A DNA stretch of 64,000 bases from Flavobacterium pectinovorum (GTDB lineage: Bacteria; Bacteroidota; Bacteroidia; Flavobacteriales; Flavobacteriaceae), in assembly GCF_022802975.1 (NCBI RefSeq), contig NZ_JAFEVZ010000001.1:310001-374000 (forward strand). The letters run 5' to 3'. The position numbers and the translations under genes are program-made. The notes below the pieces were generated by a model. The model had not been told where the DNA came from. It saw only the letters and a program-made list of their open reading frames with translations, and searched no databases. This document shows positions 57,534 to 64,000 of this stretch, one piece after another (position 1 is the first letter of the stretch; each line of letters begins with the position of its first letter).

Positions 57534-58544
57534 ATGAAAAATCCAATTTCACTCTCCATATTAGAACTCGCTATTATCAATAATGACAGCAATGCAGCTG
57601 AAACATTACATAAAACAAAAGAAATTGCCCAATTAACAGATGCTTTAGGCTACAAAAGGTTTTGGCTTGCCGAACACCACAATATGGCTCATGTAGCCAG
57701 TACCGCAACGGTGGTTTTGATTGGATATGTTGCCAGTCAGACAAAAAATATCCGTGTGGGGTCCGGCGGAATTATGCTGCCCAATCATTCTCCTTTAATC
57801 GTGGCAGAACAATTTGGAACTTTAGAAACATTGTACCCTGGCCGAGTTGATTTAGGTCTTGGAAGAGCTCCCGGAACCGATCAGCCAACTGCCGAAGCGA
57901 TTCGAAAAGATTTCTTCGAACAGGCACAGCGATTTCCACAGAACGTATCAAAACTTCAGGATTATTTTTCTGAAGAAAATGCTACTGCAAAAGTGCGTGC
58001 CTTCCCTGCCGAAGGAACTAAAGTACCTATCTGGATTTTAGGTTCCAGTATGGAAAGTGCTTCTTTGGCCGCTTCGTACGGCTTTCCGTATGCTTTTGCC
58101 GGACATTTTGCACCACGCCAAATGCTGCAGGCATTTGAGTTTTATCGTGATAATTTTCAGCCTTCAGCGGCTTTAGACAAACCGAAAACTATCGCATGCG
58201 TAAATATTATTGCTGCCGATACAAATGAAGAAGCCGAAAAGCTGTCAACAAGTTTGTACCAAATGTTTCTAAATTTAATTCGGAATGACCGCAAAGGGCT
58301 TCAGCCGCCTGTCGATTCTCTGGATGATATTATGAGCGAAGAAGAACGTTTTCACGTCAATCAGATGACGGCCTGCTCTTTTGTAGGAAGCAAAAAACAA
58401 CTCGTAGAAGATTTGAAAAAATTTATTGATTATGCTAAAATTGACGAGTTAATGATTACCAGCCCAATTTTTAATCATCAAGCAAAATTAAAAAGCCTGC
58501 AATTGACTAAAGAAGTAATAGATGAATTGAATAAGGATTTGTAG
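57534..58544 (+). CDS. LLM-class flavin-dependent oxidoreductase
   Basis: 336 residues, a luciferase-like TIM barrel. Family points are WLAEHHNMAHVASTA near the N-terminus, VGSGGIMLPNHSPL and GLGRAPGTD. These enzymes use reduced FMN and oxygen on varied substrates, often alkanes, sulfonates or aromatic compounds. There is no partner reductase or substrate-specific neighbour, so the substrate is unknown. Single gene with a hairpin after it. Confidence 0.9.
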   Translation: MKNPISLSILELAIINNDSNAAETLHKTKEIAQLTDALGYKRFWLAEHHNMAHVASTATVVLIGYVASQTKNIRVGSGGIMLPNHSPLIVAEQFGTLETLYPGRVDLGLGRAPGTDQPTAEAIRKDFFEQAQRFPQNVSKLQDYFSEENATAKVRAFPAEGTKVPIWILGSSMESASLAASYGFPYAFAGHFAPRQMLQAFEFYRDNFQPSAALDKPKTIACVNIIAADTNEEAEKLSTSLYQMFLNLIRNDRKGLQPPVDSLDDIMSEEERFHVNQMTACSFVGSKKQLVEDLKKFIDYAKIDELMITSPIFNHQAKLKSLQLTKEVIDELNKDL

Positions 58545-58574
58545 AATTTTTTTAAGAAACAATGAAGATAAAAT

Positions 58575-58625
58575 AAATTGCCATTCCGAAAAATCTAAAT
58601 TTAGATTCCTGCGAAATGGCAATTT
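58575..58625. terminator. Hairpin between convergent genes
   Basis: AAATTGCCATT/AATGGCAATTT with an inner AATCTAAATTTAGATT palindrome. It can end both the oxidoreductase and the SpoIIAA-like transcripts. Confidence 0.7.
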
Positions 58626-58649
58626 GTATATGAATTAATTAGAAATATT

Positions 58650-59024
58650 TTAATCCAAGTCTATTTTTTCTGATGTCCAGTCTATAGCCAGCATATAATC
58701 TTCTTTTTTGAATCCTTTAAACTCTCCCGGCATAATTTTATTGAAAACTTTAGTAAAATTAATGATTCTCTGACAGTCCGTTACAATAGCAGCTCTTGTC
58801 CATTTTGTAATGTTTTTAATGCTTAACAAAGCTTCATGAAGCCAGGTACCTAATGCAAAATCGGTTGGAGAATTATCGAAAAAGAATAAATAATTAAGTT
58901 TCTGTGTATCATCTATTAAAAGACGTACTTCTGATTTAACAAAATCAACATCGCCTTTAACTGCGTGACCGGCTGTTTTAAAACCAATCATATTTTCGGG
59001 TAATTCCTTAATTTTTTCAATCAT
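58650..59024 (-). CDS. SpoIIAA-like STAS-domain protein
   Basis: 124 residues from the ATG complementary to 59022-59024 (MIEKIKELPENMIGF). The open frame runs 33 codons further up, but a TATATTTG promoter core (plus 59059-59066) lies inside that extension, so the longer start is unlikely. The sequence fits the small SpoIIAA-like group (conserved GFKTAGHAVKGDVDF and WTRAAIVTD), one STAS-like fold without an obvious phosphorylatable Ser partner system. Role unknown. Confidence 0.75.
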   Translation of the reverse strand: MIEKIKELPENMIGFKTAGHAVKGDVDFVKSEVRLLIDDTQKLNYLFFFDNSPTDFALGTWLHEALLSIKNITKWTRAAIVTDCQRIINFTKVFNKIMPGEFKGFKKEDYMLAIDWTSEKIDLD

Positions 59025-59058
59025 AACATTTAAATTTTGCAGGTTACATCCATTTTTA

Positions 59059-59066
59059 CAAATATA
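59059..59066 (-). promoter_or_regulatory. -7 element of the SpoIIAA-like gene (TATATTTG on minus)
   Basis: Plus CAAATATA reads TATATTTG on the minus strand, about 34 bases before the preferred start at 59024. It decides the start choice for that gene. Confidence 0.55.
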
Positions 59067-59224
59067 TACGAAAGACCTGTTTTTTTGTTTATGTAAAAAG
59101 CTGATAATCTTACATAATTCCAATGTTTGTAAATAATTGCTATTAAAATCGTTTCAGAAATACTAGAGTGTTTTACTCAAAAAAGTATTAAATTAGCTAC
59201 CATTATAAAACATAAATCCAAATT

Positions 59225-59845
59225 ATGCTTAAGAGAATTTTAGTGGGTGCCGGAATTGTAGTTGCCATTATTCTGGCTTTCAAATATTGCGAATTCAAAA
59301 AAGACGATGACTCAACAATCGATTATAATACGAATTTAATACAGCAGCAAATTCTGAATGTAGGCAAATTGGTCGTTACCGAAGGACATTTCTCGGAAGT
59401 CATTACGTATAAGAATCAGGAGAAATATTTGATGGACATGATTTCTTTTGAAAAGAAGGCGCTTGTGGTCGTAAACGCCAATGTTACCGTTGCCTACGAT
59501 TTGCACAAAATGAAATATGATATTGATGAGAAAAATAAAACCATAACCATTCTCAATATTCCGAAAGAAGAAATTACGATTAATCCCGATATTCAGTTTT
59601 ATGATGTAGAGCAAAGTAAACTGAATCCGTTTACTGGTGATGATTATAATAAAATCAATAAATCAGTAAAAGCGAATCTGGCTAAGAAAATTGAGAAATC
59701 TACACTTAAATCAAACGCTCAAAACAGATTAATCAGTGAATTGTCTAAGATTTTAATTATGACCAATTCAATGGGCTGGAAATTGCAATACAATGGAAAA
59801 ACGATTGAATCGGAGAGTGAGTTTAATGAGGATTTGAAGTTGTAA
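59225..59845 (+). CDS. DUF4230 membrane-anchored protein
   Basis: 206 residues. One N-terminal membrane segment (about 5-21, GAGIVVAIILAFKY), then a domain matching DUF4230 (KLVVTEGHFSEVITY, IEKSTLKSNAQNRLI). Probably faces the periplasm. The function of the family is not known. It is divergent from the SpoIIAA-like gene. Confidence 0.78.
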   Translation: MLKRILVGAGIVVAIILAFKYCEFKKDDDSTIDYNTNLIQQQILNVGKLVVTEGHFSEVITYKNQEKYLMDMISFEKKALVVVNANVTVAYDLHKMKYDIDEKNKTITILNIPKEEITINPDIQFYDVEQSKLNPFTGDDYNKINKSVKANLAKKIEKSTLKSNAQNRLISELSKILIMTNSMGWKLQYNGKTIESESEFNEDLKL

Positions 59846-59880
59846 TTTAATGTTCAAAGGTTGAGGGGTTTTCGGCAATC

Positions 59881-59965
59881 TTTCATTTCGAGGAACGAGA
59901 AATCAAATACATAGAGCAACGAGCTGTAAATGCTTTGTGTGATTTTTCCTTCGTCGAAGTGACAA
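59881..59965. repeat. TCATTTCGA-type palindrome upstream of the GIY-YIG gene
   Basis: Left arm TTTCATTTCGAGGAACGAGA then AATC; right arm GATTTTTCCTTCGTCGAAGT then GACAA, inverted and imperfect. Its centre (GCAACGAGCTGTAAATGC) differs from the core shared by the elements at 49847 and 60334. Confidence 0.75.
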
Positions 59966-59999
59966 AAAAACTTAGAAAATTATACAATTAATAAAAACT

Positions 60000-60323
60000 A
60001 TGTTTAATACTCAGGAAGGTTTTCACACTTATTATGTTTATATCCTCACCAATAGTTACCGTTCTACTTTTTATATTGGAGTTACCAATAATTTAAAATT
60101 AAGACTGCAACAACATAAAGAAAATTTAGAAATTGCTAATAAAAGTTTTGCTTCAAAATATGGCTTAGAATTCTTGATTTATTATGAAAAGTTTGTTTGG
60201 ATTCAGGAAGCAATTTCCAGAGAAAAAGAATTAAAAAAATGGAGAAGAGAAAAGAAAATTGCACTAATAAAGGATTTTAATCCAAAATTAGAATTTCTAA
60301 ATTATCATTTCGACTCAATTTAA
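60000..60323 (+). CDS. GIY-YIG domain nuclease, free-standing
   Basis: 107 residues, only the nuclease domain. YYVYILTN is followed by FYIGVTNNLKLRLQQHK, with Arg in the catalytic place, and the Glu is in the AISREKELKKWRREKK region. The family resembles UPF0213/YhbQ-type proteins. The gene is bracketed by two palindromes of one repeat family, and its last codons (CATTTCGAC, in YHFDSI) contain the head of that repeat. That bracketing suggests the nuclease and the repeats form a unit; the biological role is inferred. Confidence 0.88.
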   Translation: MFNTQEGFHTYYVYILTNSYRSTFYIGVTNNLKLRLQQHKENLEIANKSFASKYGLEFLIYYEKFVWIQEAISREKELKKWRREKKIALIKDFNPKLEFLNYHFDSI

Positions 60324-60333
60324 CTAGTCTATT

Positions 60334-60435
60334 TTGTCATTTCGACGAAGGAGAAATCACACTAGAAACTCCTTAATCAAAATCGCCAATCTTTGTCGAA
60401 TTCCGAGTGTGACTTCTCCTTCGTCGAAGTGACAA
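60334..60435. repeat. TCATTTCGACGAAGG-type palindrome downstream of the GIY-YIG gene
   Basis: 29-base arms match in inverted orientation at 27 positions (left starts TTGTCATTTCGACGAAGGAG, right ends CTTCGTCGAAGTGACAA). The core holds AAACTCC and TCGCCAATCTTTGTCGA, as in the element at 49847, while the arms differ from that copy. Confidence 0.85.
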
Positions 60436-60486
60436 GCAATGTGAATGTTGCTTGGCAAAAAACTGGTACGTCTTTGCGAAATTAAT

Positions 60487-62241
60487 TTATAATACTTTTT
60501 CAAAAATTAAATCCAGTCCGCCAGCGATTAAATGTGCCACTTCAGGACGTTTTTCTTTCAGTTGATCCAGATAAACCAATACTTCCTGTAAAAGTTGTTT
60601 TTCTTCGGAATCTTTTAAAAGTTCGGTAATTTCAACAGAAAGTAACCAATCAGCAGGATGATCTTTTTTTAGTTTTTCAAAAACAGCTTTTAGTTCAGCT
60701 TTAGAATCTTTATTATTTCGGATATTTCGAACAGTCGAATATAAAATTTCCAAATCATCACGTTCTGCAGAATGTTTTGCTTTTATGGTAGTCGTTTTCG
60801 GAACATTATTAATCAAATCAAAACTATTCACATCGGCTGGACCGGAAAATGCCGAAACCACTTTTTTGCCAATCGCCATATCGTAATTTCCCCATTCCGG
60901 CTGAAACAGAATTGTTTCTCCATGTGTTACAGTACAATTTCTGAAACTGATTAGAATGATTTCACCGTGTAAATTTCGGGAGCCGGTAATGATTTCGCCT
61001 TCAACGATAATATTGCCTTCAAATTCCAGTTTAACGGTTTCGCTTTCGATAATATTGTAAGCCTGTAAATCCTTCGGGCTCATATCTTCAATTGCCAGAT
61101 TAAAACCTTTCAGTTTCCCAATCGGACTTCCAAATCCGTGTGGATGTGTTAAAGTTCCGTGACCTACCAATTCTTTTTCACGATAGGATAAAGCTGTTTT
61201 TCCTGTGGCCTGAATGTAAACCGGTTTTCCTTCTTCTTCAATAACATTAGTAAAAACTCCTGAAATTTGTAAACCGGTACTCAATTCAATTGTTCCCAAA
61301 GCGTTAGATTGAATTAGTTTTTGAATACCTGAAAGACCTCCTGTTCGCAAAGCCATTTTATTAGCAAATTCTTCTAAAATCAAACTCAGATGCGAAAAAG
61401 TAGGTGTTACATATAACTGAGGCTGCAATTGTGTAATGTCAAAATTTTGATTGGCAGCCGAAATATCATAAGGAATTTTCTTTACGTTATCGGTCATGCA
61501 CCAGGCACTTTCACCAATAGAGGAAAGAAGTCCGGCACCATATATTTTAGGGTTTTCAATGGTTCCTATTAAACCATATTCAACTGTCCACCAATGCAGA
61601 TTTCGAATTTGTGCCATTTCAGACAATTCGCCCATATTGTTTTGCAAATCGGCAACCGCTTTTTCTGCTTCGTCTATTTTTTCCTGAGGCGTATCTTCGG
61701 CTTCTTTTAAAATTGAAAGCAGTCGAATCGCTTCATACATTTGATAATCTTTGTGAGAGGATATCGCCTTGCATCCAATCTCGCCAAAACGTCTTAAATA
61801 TTCTGCATATTCCGGATTGGCAATAATAGGAGCGTGGCCGGCACCTTCGTGAATGATATCCGGCGCTGGAGTATATTCGATATGTTCTAATTGTCTGATA
61901 TCTGATGCAATAACCAAAACATTATAGGCCTGAAATTCCATAAAAGCATTGGGCGGAATAAACCCGTCAACGGCAACGGCAGCCCAGCCAATTTCGGTCA
62001 GAATGCGGTTCATACCATACATGCTCGGAATAGCGTCAATTTCGATTCCGGTTTTTTTTAAACCATCCAGATAGGAGTGATGTGCAACTTTCGACAAATA
62101 ATCCACGTTTTTACGCATCACATAGCGCCATACCGCCTGGTTAATAGGTGTGTAATCACCATAATCCTGAGGTTTGATGAATTGCTTTAAATGTTTAGGC
62201 AATCTTTCTAATAATGGATTTGTTTCAATATTTGAATTCAT
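60487..62241 (-). CDS. Aromatic amino-acid hydroxylase (phenylalanine-4-hydroxylase type)
   Basis: 584 residues, about twice the bacterial PAH length. The iron site is complete: His131 and His136 (DIIHEGAGHAP) with Glu221 (WWTVEYGLIG), as in pterin-dependent hydroxylases. The catalytic part covers about 25-300. The remaining ~280 residues form an extra C-terminal region of unknown function with no membrane segment. It probably converts phenylalanine to tyrosine, but a tryptophan or other substrate cannot be excluded. Own promoter upstream. Confidence 0.9.
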   Translation of the reverse strand: MNSNIETNPLLERLPKHLKQFIKPQDYGDYTPINQAVWRYVMRKNVDYLSKVAHHSYLDGLKKTGIEIDAIPSMYGMNRILTEIGWAAVAVDGFIPPNAFMEFQAYNVLVIASDIRQLEHIEYTPAPDIIHEGAGHAPIIANPEYAEYLRRFGEIGCKAISSHKDYQMYEAIRLLSILKEAEDTPQEKIDEAEKAVADLQNNMGELSEMAQIRNLHWWTVEYGLIGTIENPKIYGAGLLSSIGESAWCMTDNVKKIPYDISAANQNFDITQLQPQLYVTPTFSHLSLILEEFANKMALRTGGLSGIQKLIQSNALGTIELSTGLQISGVFTNVIEEEGKPVYIQATGKTALSYREKELVGHGTLTHPHGFGSPIGKLKGFNLAIEDMSPKDLQAYNIIESETVKLEFEGNIIVEGEIITGSRNLHGEIILISFRNCTVTHGETILFQPEWGNYDMAIGKKVVSAFSGPADVNSFDLINNVPKTTTIKAKHSAERDDLEILYSTVRNIRNNKDSKAELKAVFEKLKKDHPADWLLSVEITELLKDSEEKQLLQEVLVYLDQLKEKRPEVAHLIAGGLDLIFEKVL

Positions 62242-62261
62242 TTCGAAATCTTTGTAGGTTA

Positions 62262-62269
62262 CAAATGTA
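62262..62269 (-). promoter_or_regulatory. -7 element of the hydroxylase gene (TACATTTG on minus)
   Basis: Plus CAAATGTA reads TACATTTG on the minus strand, 20 bases before the ATG. Confidence 0.5.
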
Positions 62270-62375
62270 AAATTACGTATTTAAGGTGCTAATTTTTGTT
62301 AATTATCGTAATTTTTTTGTTCGAAATGATTTTTTATTGCGGTTTCTTTAAATTTTGGTTTTAAAAATTTTCAGA

Positions 62376-62455
62376 AGCTTGTTCCTGCTGTCCGCTGTAT
62401 CTTTTGTTTTTTAAAGAAAAAAACAAAAGGATGTCGCTTCCATCAGGGCTAGGGC
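62376..62455. repeat. REP-like palindromic element, copy B
   Basis: Flank GCTGTCCGCTGTATC, hairpin TTTTGTTTTTT/AAAAAACAAAA, flank GGATGTCGCTTCC and GGGCTAGGGC. It differs from copy A at only a few positions, although the copies lie ~22 kb apart. Confidence 0.82.
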
Positions 62456-62479
62456 TATTGGGAATGTAGAAATTTTTAG

Positions 62480-62821
62480 TTAAAATTCATCATCAAATTC
62501 TGTCATCATTAATTCAGGTTTTGTTCGAGAATATTTTATAGTCAGACTATCTCCTTTAGAAATTTTATCATTTTTTTTTAAACGAGCACTTTCTTCGTGA
62601 AAAACCCAATTCACATAATATTTTACCCTAATTGAAATAGAATGACCTTTATAGGTAGATTTTTTAGTAACAATTCCACGTGTAGTTTTATAGTCTTTAT
62701 TAATGAATTTTTTATCCTTTAATTCTTGTTGTCTTTCATAAGTTGCTAATAAATACAATACAGTTAACATTCCGGAAATAGCAAAAATTATAGAAATTAT
62801 TCCCTTTAAAGTTTTCATCAT
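62480..62821 (-). CDS. Small membrane protein of unknown function
   Basis: 113 residues (the second Met is an equal start candidate). One membrane segment at about 8-27, then a beta-rich soluble part (TRGIVTKKSTYKGHSISIRV, KGDSLTIKYSRTKPE). It resembles DUF3592-like small proteins in pattern, but I cannot confirm a family. Confidence 0.6.
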   Translation of the reverse strand: MMKTLKGIISIIFAISGMLTVLYLLATYERQQELKDKKFINKDYKTTRGIVTKKSTYKGHSISIRVKYYVNWVFHEESARLKKNDKISKGDSLTIKYSRTKPELMMTEFDDEF

Positions 62822-62900
62822 TTTATATTCAACTTATAATTCGAGCAAATTAGTAAAATTGCTTCGCCTGTTCACTACGGTTCGAGTCGTAGCAAATATT

Positions 62901-63287
62901 CTACTCATTCTTCAAACCCCTAAAATATTCAATTTTATGATTAAACATAAAGGCCATATTCGTTGCGCGCATTTTGGCTTCTTCGGTAATTACTCCTGAA
63001 AACTGGGCATCTATTGAAGTGTTGAAAAGGATTACCCAACGGTCAAAATGAGTTTTGTCTACAGGCAATTGCTTATGCGGAGGAAATGGGGTTCCGGAAT
63101 AAGCACGAACATCAAATAAAATAGTCTGCCAGAAGCCATACATTTTTTGTAAATGCTCAGGCCAGCGACCCTGCAGTTTATCATTGAAAATTGGTCCCAG
63201 TAAATCGTCTTTTTTGACACTGTCATAAAAAGTATCCACCATCTGTTTGATGTCTTCTATGTTTAAAATATCTTTAAGCGCTGCCAT
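62901..63287 (-). CDS. Group III truncated haemoglobin
   Basis: 128 residues. The proximal haem His is in KTHFDRWVILF, with WPEHLQKMYGFWQTILF and FPPHKQLPV typical of group III. It binds oxygen or nitric oxide; roles in NO or redox handling are known for relatives. A TATTTTTG element lies upstream on the minus strand (plus 63313-63320). Confidence 0.9.
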   Translation of the reverse strand: MAALKDILNIEDIKQMVDTFYDSVKKDDLLGPIFNDKLQGRWPEHLQKMYGFWQTILFDVRAYSGTPFPPHKQLPVDKTHFDRWVILFNTSIDAQFSGVITEEAKMRATNMAFMFNHKIEYFRGLKNE

Positions 63288-63370
63288 GTTTTTAAAATTG
63301 AATTTTGAGTTGCAAAAATACGATATAACGTCTTTTTTATTTGCTGATATTTATCATAACAAGAGGTTTA

Positions 63371-64000
63371 TTATCCAATTAACTGCGTAAACAAATCCTG
63401 ATTGTCATTCAGATATTGAAATTCAAAACCGTTTTTGGTCATATTTAGTTTAATATTCAGAATGTCTTTTTTGTTTTTTAATTCTAATCCAACCACAACA
63501 GAGCCCATTTCACGGCTCGTTTTCTTGGTAAACTGAAAATAAGTAATATCATCATCAGGTCCCAGAATATTGTTTACGAATTCTTTTAAAGCCCCCGGAC
63601 GCTGTGGAAACTGAATCATAAAATAATGCATCAGTCCTTCGTAAAGTAAGGAGCGCTCTTTTATTTCGGCTGTTCTTTCAATATCATTGTTGCTTCCGCT
63701 AACCACACAAACTACTTTTTGGCCCTTAATTTTGTCTTTGTAAAAATCTAAAGCGGCAATTGTTAATGCTCCGGCAGGTTCAACGACCATCGCTTCTTCA
63801 TTGTATAATCGTAAAATGGTGGTACAGACTTTTCCTTCGGGAACCAGGATAATATCGTGTAAATTATGTTTACAAATTTCAAAAGTTTTGTCGCCTACCT
63901 GTTTTACAGCAGCGCCGTCAACAAATTTATCAATTGTTTTTAAGACCGTGTTTTTATTTTCTTCAATCGAAGTTTTCATCGAAGGAGCTCCTTTTGGCTC
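63371..64000 (-). CDS. ilvA: Threonine ammonia-lyase, C-terminal part (cut by window edge)
   Basis: The frame runs without a stop to the window end (the codons before the Met at 63979 read EPKGAPS), so the N-terminal catalytic part is outside. Visible are the end of the PLP fold (VVEPAGALTIAAL, VVCVVSGSNND) and a C-terminal ACT-like regulatory domain (ALKEFVNNILGPDDDITYFQ). It deaminates threonine to 2-oxobutanoate in isoleucine synthesis, and the ACT-like end indicates allosteric control. The single short regulatory domain fits the Bacteroidota/Gram-positive form. Confidence 0.88.
   Translation of the reverse strand, partial: EPKGAPSMKTSIEENKNTVLKTIDKFVDGAAVKQVGDKTFEICKHNLHDIILVPEGKVCTTILRLYNEEAMVVEPAGALTIAALDFYKDKIKGQKVVCVVSGSNNDIERTAEIKERSLLYEGLMHYFMIQFPQRPGALKEFVNNILGPDDDITYFQFTKKTSREMGSVVVGLELKNKKDILNIKLNMTKNGFEFQYLNDNQDLFTQLIG

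Noticed and set aside
59025..59123. N-terminal 33-codon extension of the SpoIIAA-like gene
   Set aside because: Contains a promoter core (TATATTTG) and non-conserved sequence; start at 59024 preferred.

Overview
The window looks like chromosome from a Flavobacterium-type member of the Bacteroidota. The DNA is AT-rich. Many genes have the Bacteroidota promoter core TAnnTTTG upstream, and almost no gene has a Shine-Dalgarno sequence. The protein families also fit: TamL-type lipoprotein Omp85, DUF2851, DUF3467, bS21 of flavobacterial type, group III truncated haemoglobin. Both window edges cut genes (tamB at the left, a threonine ammonia-lyase at the right).

Layout. 1-7204: envelope biogenesis pair TamB/TamL. 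7308-10223: Fic enzyme, DEDDh exonuclease, DUF2851 and PspC-like proteins. 10305-14050: an amino-acid permease facing a helix-hairpin-helix protein and an acyl-CoA dehydrogenase. 14186-29728: the information-processing block, with rpsU (which has a strong Shine-Dalgarno), xerC, hpf, tRNA-Thr/Tyr/Thr, tuf, tRNA-Trp, secE, nusG, rplKAJL, rpoB, rpoC and a DUF3467 gene. 29935-34330: prfC, a SurA-like PPIase and a MoxR ATPase. 34761-40163: two different aconitases in tandem. 40546-45332: LysM/NlpC hydrolase, a sensor kinase-regulator pair and a second permease.

45434-57364 is a minus-strand potassium (Kdp) locus. In transcription order it holds a sigma54-type response regulator, a 93-aa protein, an unannotated 28-aa membrane peptide, kdpF, kdpA, kdpB, kdpC, a porin, a KdpD N-terminal-domain protein with no kinase, and a separate histidine kinase. 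The usual KdpD/KdpE pair therefore seems replaced by a split sensor and an NtrC-like regulator. Every gap in this locus of more than about 20 bp is filled with dispersed palindromic repeats. A four-helix-bundle gene sits backwards between kdpA and kdpB, bounded by inverted copies of one repeat family. Copies of the same family also appear in frame inside kdpB.

57534-64000: LLM flavin oxidoreductase, SpoIIAA-like protein, DUF4230 protein, a GIY-YIG nuclease bracketed by palindromes of a second repeat family, a long aromatic amino-acid hydroxylase, a small membrane protein, truncated haemoglobin and the ilvA fragment.

The most unusual content is the repeat biology. At least four palindromic families are present. 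In two of them the arms differ between copies but stay complementary within a copy. Two families bracket small stand-alone genes (four-helix bundle, GIY-YIG), which suggests two independent gene-plus-palindrome selfish cassettes.
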